From the NCBI GenBank assembly GCA_014860665.1, contig JACZJI010000072.1, positions 1 through 48,515 of the forward strand: 48,515 nucleotides of DNA, given 5' to 3'. Shown here one piece after another: positions 41,640 to 48,515 of the stretch. This DNA comes from Bacteroidales bacterium. GTDB lineage: Bacteria > Bacteroidota > Bacteroidia > Bacteroidales > F082. Position 1 is the stretch's first letter. Every line of letters begins with the position of its first letter. The notes under the pieces are model-generated. The model made no database searches. It saw nothing but the letters and a program-made list of their open reading frames with translations, and had not been told where the DNA came from. The position numbers were made by a program, and so were the translations under genes.

Positions 41640-43619
41640 ATGAGAAACCGATTTTTACCACTTTTTTCTTTCCTGTTTTTATTCTTTCAGATTACAGGAA
41701 TAAATGCTCAGACAAGTTCATATGATCCGCATAAAGCGTTTGATCCGCTTTTTGATTCACAATCCGCTACTATTTACAGAAGTTCAGATGGAGAACCTGG
41801 TCCCGGTTACTGGTCAAATCGTACAGACTATAAAATTTACGCTACATTGGATACAGTTCAAAAATCCATATCAGGTAACGAAACCATAACTTATACAAAC
41901 AATAGTCCTGACAAACTTTCTTATTTGTGGATTCAACTTGATCAGAACAGATTTGCAAAGGATTCGAAAAGCGCAGCTATTTCAAAGCAGCTTTTTAATC
42001 CCAAAAAGTTTGATGGAGGATTTAATATTGAGTCGGTTGAAGTTGAATCAAACGGGAAATTCATTCCAGCTGATTACATAATAAATGATACAAGAATGCA
42101 AATCAGACTTGCTAAGCCTATAGCAAGCCGCGGTGGAATTATAAAAATCAGGATTAAGTACAATTTCGTGATTGCCCCACAGGGTAATGGAAGATCCGGT
42201 TGGATGCCCACCAAAAACGGTCCTATTTTCGATGTAGCACAATGGTTCCCCAGAATGGCTGTTTATGATGATTTAGTTGGATGGAATGTGCTTCCATTTT
42301 TAGGAGCGGGAGAATTTTATCTTGACTATGGAGATTATGATGTAAGTATTAATGTGCCGTGGGATCAGATTGTTGTTTCATCCGGAAGTTTGGAAAACCC
42401 TCAGGATGTTCTGACAAAGAAAACAATAGAAAGGCTTCAAAAAGCTGAAAACAGTGATAAAACAGTCGCTATCAGAACTGAAAAAGATATCAATAACCCA
42501 AATTCAAGACCTGTACAAAAAGGAAGGCTCGTGTGGCATTTTAAGATGAACAACAGTCGTGATTTTACATGGGCAAGTTCCAAAGCTTTTCTTTGGGATG
42601 CTGCGAAGGTGAATCTTCCTACACATAAAAAATGTTTGGCCATGGCGGTCTACCCTGAGGAAAGTGCAGGAAAAGATGCCTGGGACAGAGCCACTGAATT
42701 TCTAAAAGGAAGTATTGAAATTTTCTCTAAAAACTGGTATCCTTACCCCTATCCTACAGCCACGACTGTTGGCGGTCCTGTCGGAGGAATGGAATATCCC
42801 GGTATAGTATTTTGTTATTGGAAAGCCACTGGAAATTCTTTATGGATGGTTACAAATCATGAAATTGGACATAACTGGTTTCCCATGATCGTAGGTTCCA
42901 ATGAAAGAAAAGATGCCTGGATGGACGAAGGGTTCAACACATTTATCGATATCTATGCTACAGATGATTTTAATCATGGAGAATTTGCTCCCAAACGCGA
43001 TAACGAATACGACCCTGACGGAGGAAGTCCTGCCCGTGGTATTGTTCCTTTAATGACAACTCCGGGTGTTCCACCCATTATATCTTATGCAGACGGAATT
43101 CCTTATAAATATGTCCATCCCCTGGAATACTATAAAACTGCTTTGGGACTGGTTATGCTTCGTGAAGACATTCTTGGCCATAAACGCTTTGATTATGCAT
43201 TCAGGACTTACATTCGAAGCTGGGCATACAAGCATCCTTCACCCATGGACTTCTTCCGCTGTATGAATAATGCTTCAGGCGAAAATCTGAACTGGTTTTG
43301 GAAAGGATGGTTCATAAAGAACTGGAAATTAGACCAGGCTATTACAGATGTAAGATACGTCAACAACGATCCAAAACAAGGTGCAATGATTACACTCGAA
43401 AATAAAGATCAATTGGTGATGCCTGTTACCCTTGAAATTACCGAAGCAAATGGTCATAGTGCACGCGTAAATCTCCCGGTTGAGATATGGGAAACCGGTG
43501 GAACTTATACATTCCTGTATAATTCAACAAGTCCATTAACAAAAGTGGTGCTGGACCCGGATGAAGTACTTCCGGATGTAAATGCTTCAAATAATGTTTG
43601 GACCTCTGCTACTAAATAG
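41640..43619 (+). CDS. Secreted M1-family metallopeptidase
   Basis: From ATG 41640, 659 residues with a signal peptide (about 1-24, ending INAQ). An ATG at 41520 would add 40 residues ahead of that signal. The zinc site is HEIGHNW at 407-413 and Glu430 in WMDEGFN, spaced as in gluzincins. The exopeptidase loop is GGMEYPG. The C-terminal domain lacks a T9SS tail, so the enzyme is probably periplasmic or lipid-free outer-membrane associated. It would trim peptides for nutrition. Confidence 0.92.
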   Translation: MRNRFLPLFSFLFLFFQITGINAQTSSYDPHKAFDPLFDSQSATIYRSSDGEPGPGYWSNRTDYKIYATLDTVQKSISGNETITYTNNSPDKLSYLWIQLDQNRFAKDSKSAAISKQLFNPKKFDGGFNIESVEVESNGKFIPADYIINDTRMQIRLAKPIASRGGIIKIRIKYNFVIAPQGNGRSGWMPTKNGPIFDVAQWFPRMAVYDDLVGWNVLPFLGAGEFYLDYGDYDVSINVPWDQIVVSSGSLENPQDVLTKKTIERLQKAENSDKTVAIRTEKDINNPNSRPVQKGRLVWHFKMNNSRDFTWASSKAFLWDAAKVNLPTHKKCLAMAVYPEESAGKDAWDRATEFLKGSIEIFSKNWYPYPYPTATTVGGPVGGMEYPGIVFCYWKATGNSLWMVTNHEIGHNWFPMIVGSNERKDAWMDEGFNTFIDIYATDDFNHGEFAPKRDNEYDPDGGSPARGIVPLMTTPGVPPIISYADGIPYKYVHPLEYYKTALGLVMLREDILGHKRFDYAFRTYIRSWAYKHPSPMDFFRCMNNASGENLNWFWKGWFIKNWKLDQAITDVRYVNNDPKQGAMITLENKDQLVMPVTLEITEANGHSARVNLPVEIWETGGTYTFLYNSTSPLTKVVLDPDEVLPDVNASNNVWTSATK

Positions 43620-43704
43620 ATAAAGGAGCAAAATATTTTTTTGTCTGCTTAAAATCAATGGTGTAATAAAACATGATTAATTTTTTGTTACATCCATTGG
43701 AAAA

Positions 43705-43735
43705 TTTGAGCCTCAAGATTAAATCAGTACTTTTG
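43705..43735 (+). promoter_or_regulatory. Promoter of tpiA
   Basis: TTTG at 43705-43708, a 19-base spacer and TACTTTTG at 43728-43735; the start codon is 25 bases downstream. Spacer and distance are the same as at the FemX-like gene. Confidence 0.75.
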
Positions 43736-43759
43736 CGATATCAAAATTAAGCTGTCATT

Positions 43760-44518
43760 ATGAGAAAAAATATCGTTGCCGGAAACTGGAAAATGAACAA
43801 AACATTTTCTGATGCCGAAGAATTAATTGATCAGATCGTGGTTGACATGGAAAACAAAGATCTGAAATGCGAACTGATTATTTGCCCCCCTGCTCCGTTT
43901 TTGGAAATGGCTTCAGATTATGCCGAAGAAAGCCGTCTCAAAGTTGGTGCACAAAACATCAATGAGCATGAGTCAGGTGCCTACACCGGAGAAATTTCTG
44001 CTCCCATGCTGGATTCTATCGATATAGAATACTGTATTATTGGTCACTCTGAAAGGAGAAAGTATTTCCATGAAACTGATGAACAATTGGCACAAAAAGC
44101 TAATTTGTTGTTAGACTACGGAATCAAACCTATTTTCTGTGTTGGTGAAGTATTGGAAGAAAGAGAGAACAATACTCATTTTGATGTAGTTAAAAAACAA
44201 ATGGAGGATGGCATGTTTCATTTGAATAGTGATGAATTCTCCAACGTTATCATTGCTTATGAACCTGTATGGGCAATCGGTACCGGTAAAACGGCAAGTC
44301 CGGAACAAGCCCAGGAAATGCATGCTTATATCAGGAAGCTGATTCTTGAAAAATACGGAAAAGAAACTGCTGAAGAAGTCAGCATACTTTATGGAGGAAG
44401 CTGCAATCCGGGTAATGCCAAATCATTGTTTTCACAGGAAGACGTGGATGGCGGATTAATTGGCGGAGCATCCCTAAAATCGGATGATTTTCTGGCAATT
44501 GCCTCAAGTTTCGAATAA
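43760..44518 (+). CDS. tpiA: Triose-phosphate isomerase
   Basis: 252 residues, a TIM barrel. Catalytic residues: Lys11 (GNWKMNK), His96 (IIGHSERR) and Glu168 (AYEPVWAIGTG); phosphate-binding YGGSCNPGNA and GLIGGASL. Interconverts dihydroxyacetone phosphate and glyceraldehyde 3-phosphate. Followed 45 bases later by prmA. Confidence 0.98.
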   Translation: MRKNIVAGNWKMNKTFSDAEELIDQIVVDMENKDLKCELIICPPAPFLEMASDYAEESRLKVGAQNINEHESGAYTGEISAPMLDSIDIEYCIIGHSERRKYFHETDEQLAQKANLLLDYGIKPIFCVGEVLEERENNTHFDVVKKQMEDGMFHLNSDEFSNVIIAYEPVWAIGTGKTASPEQAQEMHAYIRKLILEKYGKETAEEVSILYGGSCNPGNAKSLFSQEDVDGGLIGGASLKSDDFLAIASSFE

Positions 44519-44563
44519 GCACATAATTTTAATAGGATAACTTTTCCAGACTACATTCCTCTT

Positions 44564-45400
44564 ATGAATTACTATCAATTAAAACTGCCGATACGAGAAT
44601 CTCAGGAACAAAATGACATCCTGATGGCACAATTGTCTGCATTAGGGTATGAAAGTTTTGAAGAAACTGAAACTTTACTACTGGCTTATATTCAGGAGAA
44701 TGATTTCTCGAAAGAAACTTTAGCAGAGATTCCTGTTTGCAAAGAGCTATCAGAAAAAGACAAGCTCAATATAGAATTCATCAAGGAACAAAATTGGAAT
44801 GCGGTCTGGGAAAGTAACTATCCTCCTGTACTTATTGAAAATAAATGTTATATCCATGCCCCTTTTCACGAGAAAAGGTCTGACGTTGATTTCAACATTC
44901 TGATAAATCCCAAGATGGCTTTTGGTACCGCCCATCATGAAACTACTTCGCAGATTATTAAACTACTTCTGGAAGAAGATTTAAGCGGTAAAGAAATATT
45001 GGACATGGGTTGTGGAACCGGGGTGCTGGCAATTCTGGCTTCCATGAAAGGAGCTTTCCACATTGATGCTGTCGACAATGATCCATGGGCTTTCAATAAT
45101 ACGGAAGAAAATGTTGAGCAAAACAACATCAAAAATATCAAGGCTCTTCTCGGTGATGCCTCACTCCTAACCCAGTCAGAGAAATACGATATTATCTTTG
45201 CCAATATCAATAAAAACATTCTTTTGCAAGACATTCCGACCTATTCAAAAGCATTAAAACCAAAAGGTGATATTTATTTCAGTGGGTTTTATGAAGTAGA
45301 TCTGGAGCAGATAAAAAGCAAAGCTCTGGAGAATTCTTTGCATTACATCAAACACATTTCAAAAAACAATTGGGTTGCTGCAGTATTCCGGAAAGTTTAA
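44564..45400 (+). CDS. prmA: Ribosomal protein L11 methyltransferase
   Basis: 278 residues. The N-terminal substrate domain is followed by NPKMAFGTAHHETT, motif I ILDMGCGTGVLAILA, VDNDPWAFNN and DIIFANINKNIL (NPP-type motif as ANIN). Methylates lysines and the N-terminus of L11. Same direction as tpiA and plsY, possibly one transcript. Confidence 0.95.
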   Translation: MNYYQLKLPIRESQEQNDILMAQLSALGYESFEETETLLLAYIQENDFSKETLAEIPVCKELSEKDKLNIEFIKEQNWNAVWESNYPPVLIENKCYIHAPFHEKRSDVDFNILINPKMAFGTAHHETTSQIIKLLLEEDLSGKEILDMGCGTGVLAILASMKGAFHIDAVDNDPWAFNNTEENVEQNNIKNIKALLGDASLLTQSEKYDIIFANINKNILLQDIPTYSKALKPKGDIYFSGFYEVDLEQIKSKALENSLHYIKHISKNNWVAAVFRKV

Positions 45401-45449
45401 CCATTCCATGAGCTATTCAGATGTTCTTATTTAATTTTTACATTTGAAC

Positions 45450-46094
45450 ATGGAACTTATAAAATTGGTAAGCGGCTTTCTTTTGGCCTATTTACTGGGC
45501 TCAATTCCAACTTCTGTTTGGGTTGGAAAAATATTCTATCATGTCGACATTCGCAACGAAGGCTCCGGAAATGCAGGGGCAACCAATACCATAAGAGTAC
45601 TTGGTATTAAAGCTGGCATTCCTGTTATTATTGTGGATGTAATGAAAGGCTTTCTTGCGGTTTATTTTGTTCACTTTTTTACTCCTCCTTCCTGGTCAGT
45701 CTCACATCTTATTTATGCTCAGATTACAGCTGGATTTATTGCTGTATTAGGACATGTTTACCCTGTATTTGCAGGATTTCGGGGAGGCAAAGGTGTTGCC
45801 ACACTGTTGGGAATGGGGATTGCTGTTTATGCATCAGTAATATGGGTTCCTGTTGTTATTTTCCTGATCGTTCTGCTTTCAACAGGATATGTTTCTTTAG
45901 GCTCTATGCTTGCAGGGATTTCTTTTCCTGTTACTGATATTTTAATATTTCATGACCATCATCCGGGAAAGGTTGTCCTGGCAATACTTGCAGCCATATT
46001 TCTAATTTTCACTCATAGAAAAAATATTGGACGTTTAAGAAAAGGGACTGAAAACCGTTTTCATTTCAAAAAGAAATCAAAAATCAAAGATTAA
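45450..46094 (+). CDS. plsY: Glycerol-3-phosphate 1-O-acyltransferase PlsY
   Basis: From ATG 45450, 214 residues with five membrane helices. The three conserved motifs are present: GSIPTSVWVGK, RNEGSGNAGATNTIRVLG, and the G-x-x-HxxPVFxxFRGGKGVAT motif (GHVYPVFAGFRGGKGVATLLG). Acylates glycerol-3-phosphate with acyl phosphate, the first step of phospholipid synthesis. A TTG at 45444 would add only two residues. A perfect -7 box TACATTTG (45439-45446) directly abuts the ATG. Confidence 0.93.
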   Translation: MELIKLVSGFLLAYLLGSIPTSVWVGKIFYHVDIRNEGSGNAGATNTIRVLGIKAGIPVIIVDVMKGFLAVYFVHFFTPPSWSVSHLIYAQITAGFIAVLGHVYPVFAGFRGGKGVATLLGMGIAVYASVIWVPVVIFLIVLLSTGYVSLGSMLAGISFPVTDILIFHDHHPGKVVLAILAAIFLIFTHRKNIGRLRKGTENRFHFKKKSKIKD

Positions 46095-46120
46095 AAATTA
46101 TCTCAGATTTTATATAATGA

Positions 46121-46151
46121 AAAAAGGGCACCCCGAAAGGGTGCCCTTTTT
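46121..46151. terminator. Bidirectional terminator between plsY and sucD
   Basis: AAAAAGGGCACCC-CGAAA-GGGTGCCCTTTTT, a perfect 13-bp stem with T tracts on both strands, in the gap between two convergent genes. Confidence 0.95.
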
Positions 46152-46172
46152 CTTTAAAACCCAATATAAAAA

Positions 46173-47045
46173 CTAATTTCCTAATAGTTCGAGCATTTTA
46201 CTTCCAATTTCAGCAGGAGAATCTACAACATGAACGCCACATTCTCTCAAAATGGCCTTTTTAGCTTCAGCTGTATCAGCTTTTCCACCGATAATAGCTC
46301 CGGCATGTCCCATCGTACGTCCTTTTGGAGCGGTTGCTCCGGCAATAAAACTTACTACAGGTTTGGTACCTTTTTCTTTAATATAATAAGCAGCGTCGGC
46401 TTCCATACTTCCACCAATTTCACCGATCATTACAATGCCTTCAGTTTCCGGATCATCCATAAAAAGTTCAACAGCTTGCTTCGTAGTAGTACCAATGATA
46501 GGGTCACCACCAATTCCAATAGCCGTTGTCTGACCTAATCCCACTTTGGTTAACTGATCAACTGCCTCATAAGTCAAGGTGCCAGAACGTGAAACGATTC
46601 CAACCCTACCCTTTTTGTGAATAAAACCTGGCATGATACCAACTTTTGCTTCACCTGGAGTAATAACTCCCGGACAATTGGGGCCAATCAAACGGCAATC
46701 TTTACCGGAAAGATATTCCTTGACTTTAACCATATCTTCGGTTGGAATACCTTCAGTAATACAAATAATCACCTTGATACCGGCTTCAGCTGCTTCCATA
46801 ATAGCATCTGCAGCAAAGGCAGGTGGTACAAAAATCACAGAAACATTGGCTTGTGCCTGATCAACAGCATCTTTAACTGTGTTAAAAACCGGTTTTTCAA
46901 GATGAGATTGTCCACCCTTTCCAGGTGTAACACCACCAACAACGTTTGTTCCGTATTCAATCATCTGGGAGGCATGAAAAGTGCCTTCACTTCCCGTAAA
47001 TCCCTGAACGATAACTCTGGAATCTTTATTAACTAAAACACTCAT
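46173..47045 (-). CDS. sucD: Succinate--CoA ligase subunit alpha
   Basis: From ATG 47045, 290 residues. CoA-binding [45 protein letters not shown], and the phospho-histidine His247 in [12 protein letters not shown]. An upstream TTG/ATG extension (to 47108) adds 21 residues outside the family and overlaps the promoter. Part of the TCA cycle. The beta subunit sucC is not in the window next to it. Confidence 0.97.
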   Translation of the reverse strand: MSVLVNKDSRVIVQGFTGSEGTFHASQMIEYGTNVVGGVTPGKGGQSHLEKPVFNTVKDAVDQAQANVSVIFVPPAFAADAIMEAAEAGIKVIICITEGIPTEDMVKVKEYLSGKDCRLIGPNCPGVITPGEAKVGIMPGFIHKKGRVGIVSRSGTLTYEAVDQLTKVGLGQTTAIGIGGDPIIGTTTKQAVELFMDDPETEGIVMIGEIGGSMEADAAYYIKEKGTKPVVSFIAGATAPKGRTMGHAGAIIGGKADTAEAKKAILRECGVHVVDSPAEIGSKMLELLGN

Positions 47046-47081
47046 TGAATATAATTTTATTTGATCTGTAGAAAGAAGTTC

Positions 47082-47108
47082 CAAAGGTAAAAGGTTTTTT
47101 GTATACAA
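47082..47108 (-). promoter_or_regulatory. Promoter of sucD
   Basis: On the minus strand TACCTTTG (47082-47089) is a perfect -7 box; TTG at 47106-47108 lies 16 bases upstream, slightly closer than in the other promoters. Confidence 0.55.
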
Positions 47109-47123
47109 TTGAAAATTCTTGAG

Positions 47124-47131
47124 TATTTTTG
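47124..47131 (+). promoter_or_regulatory. -7 promoter box of mnmE
   Basis: TATTTTTG, 29 bases before the start codon; the nearest TTTG (47098-47101) is 22 bases upstream. This region is shared with the divergent sucD promoter. Confidence 0.5.
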
Positions 47132-47159
47132 TTATTTATTAATTATTATAAATTAACCC

Positions 47160-48515
47160 ATGACAACCTATAATTCAAACAATTACAACGCAGATACTAT
47201 TTGTGCACCGGCTACTCCTCCAGGCATGGGAGCTATCGCAATTATCAGAATGTCAGGCAAGAACAGCCTCCCTATAGTATTAGGAATTTTTAAGGATTCA
47301 GTTAGTAAAATAACCTCCGTAAATATAAAAGACCGGTACCAGTATTTTGGACAGATTTACGATGGTGATAAATTGCTGGATGAAGTTCTGGTAAGTTATT
47401 TTAAAGCTCCTCATTCCTATACAGGAGAAGATGTAGTAGAAATATCCTGCCATGGATCAGAATTCATTCAATCAGCGTTGGTACAACTCCTGATTGAAAA
47501 AGGCGCCAGAATGGCCAGTCCCGGCGAATTTACTATGAGAGCCTTCCTTAACGGAAAAATGGATCTTTCACAAGCTGAAGCTGTAGCAGACTTAATTGCT
47601 TCAGAATCTATCAGTGCCCACAAAATGGCAATTCAGCAGATGCGTGGTGGATTCTCTCACAAAATCACTGACTTGAGGAATAAAATGGTTGAGTTTGCTT
47701 CTCTTATCGAACTTGAACTGGACTTTAGCGAAGAAGACGTGGAATTTGCGGACAGAAGTAGATTTCTCGAACTTGTGGGCAAGATTAAAACTGAACTTAT
47801 ACAGCTGAAAAATTCTTTCAAGATGGGTAACGTGCTAAAAAAAGGAATTCCGGTTGCTATCGTCGGTAAACCCAATACGGGAAAATCTACCCTTCTGAAT
47901 GCTATTTTAAATGAAGAAAAAGCCATTGTATCAGAAATTCCAGGTACCACCCGCGATGCTATTGAGGATACAATAGCGTTGGAAGGTTATTCTTTCAGAT
48001 TTATTGATACTGCAGGATTACGACGATCTGATGATATGATTGAAAACAAGGGCATTGAGATAACCCGTGACAAAATCAATCAGGCATCTCTGATTCTTTA
48101 CGTTTGTGATATAAGCGAAGAAGATAAACAAGGGATTGGAGAAATTTTGGAAGAATTCAAGTCATATATACAGGATAATGGCAGACATTTTATTTTAGTA
48201 GTTAATAAGATAGACATGCTTAAAGAAATTCCTGCTCATTTCAAGGAATTCTTAGAACTTGAGACTGTATTCGTATCAGCAAAGAGGAAAGAAAATATCC
48301 ATCTATTGGCAGAAGCCTTGGTGAATCATGTTAAAAATGACAGTCTTACTGATGAAATATTGGTGAATAATTCAAGACACTTCGAAGCCATATCCAATGC
48401 ACTGAACAGTATAGAAAGTATTGAATACGGTTTCCATAAGAATATCCCTACAGATCTTATAACTATTGATATTCGTCAGGCTCTTTATTATTTAGGCTCT
48501 ATAACCGGTGAAGTA
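47160..48515 (+). CDS. mnmE: tRNA modification GTPase MnmE (3' end cut by the window)
   Basis: 452 codons are present; about 15 to 20 are missing from the C-terminus, including the FCxGK tail. N-terminal formyl-THF-binding domain with DTICAPATPPGMGAIAIIRMSG, central helical part with SPGEFTMRAFLNGKMDLSQAEAVADLI, then the G domain with P-loop GKPNTGKST at 236-244, PGTTRD, DTAG and NKID. It makes 5-carboxymethylaminomethyl-uridine at the wobble position with MnmG. Starts at ATG 47160, divergent from sucD. Confidence 0.97.
   Translation, partial: MTTYNSNNYNADTICAPATPPGMGAIAIIRMSGKNSLPIVLGIFKDSVSKITSVNIKDRYQYFGQIYDGDKLLDEVLVSYFKAPHSYTGEDVVEISCHGSEFIQSALVQLLIEKGARMASPGEFTMRAFLNGKMDLSQAEAVADLIASESISAHKMAIQQMRGGFSHKITDLRNKMVEFASLIELELDFSEEDVEFADRSRFLELVGKIKTELIQLKNSFKMGNVLKKGIPVAIVGKPNTGKSTLLNAILNEEKAIVSEIPGTTRDAIEDTIALEGYSFRFIDTAGLRRSDDMIENKGIEITRDKINQASLILYVCDISEEDKQGIGEILEEFKSYIQDNGRHFILVVNKIDMLKEIPAHFKEFLELETVFVSAKRKENIHLLAEALVNHVKNDSLTDEILVNNSRHFEAISNALNSIESIEYGFHKNIPTDLITIDIRQALYYLGSITGEV

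Overview
The window is bacterial chromosome, almost certainly from the phylum Bacteroidota and probably from a free-living or sediment-type Bacteroidales/Marinilabiliales-like lineage. The evidence is as follows: several genes are preceded by the Bacteroidota promoter signature (TTTG, about 18-19 bases, TAnnTTTG); Shine-Dalgarno sites are mostly absent; the DNA is AT-rich; a secreted protein carries a type IX secretion sorting tail; and Bacteroidota-typical families such as DUF2490 occur. The genus cannot be named from the sequence.

Layout. 1-3859 is the end of a polysaccharide/cell-surface cluster: a partial gene, a membrane glycosyltransferase, a beta-helix protein with a T9SS tail, and a zinc-ribbon methyltransferase. 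3856-5819 is a two-component pair in which a hybrid kinase has an odd H-box and a receiver lacking its phospho-acceptor aspartate, followed by an intact single-domain receiver. 5985-18174 is mainly core housekeeping: dnaN, a PaaI-type thioesterase, a glycosyltransferase, a PatB/MalY lyase, an SRPBCC protein, rnz, rpsA, ychF with two small followers, and a PAS hybrid kinase. 18317-26871 holds a FemX-like protein, a molybdate operon (modE, a DUF2490 beta-barrel gene broken by an in-frame amber codon, modA, a di-mop protein, modB, modC), a lipocalin, two DNA glycosylases, a GNAT protein and an ornithine/alanine racemase-like protein.

26988-27169 encodes tRNA-Pro and tRNA-Ser. Directly downstream lies an accessory stretch to about 31.8 kb. 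It has a 42-bp tandem repeat, a twelve-copy 21-bp tandem repeat, an ADP-ribosylglycohydrolase, a small phage-like ORF, an IS-end-like palindrome and a hipBA toxin-antitoxin pair. No integrase or transposase is visible there. 31846-35352 holds an OsmC-like protein and an ars-type thiol/metalloid locus: an ArsP-like permease, ArsG-like and ArsF-like proteins, a small CXXC thioredoxin-like protein and ArsR. Three copies of one palindromic operator mark its three transcription units, so this is the most coherent candidate for a poorly described system. The three redox proteins look like a complete thiol relay across the inner membrane.

35710-48515 returns to core genes: a cold-shock protein, a decayed O6-methylguanine methyltransferase, a DEAD-box RNA helicase, a small membrane protein, a lipoprotein of the alpha-amylase superfamily with an altered conserved region I, exonuclease III, a secreted M1 metallopeptidase, tpiA, prmA, plsY, sucD, and mnmE cut by the window end. 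All family names come from reading the translations; no database search was run.
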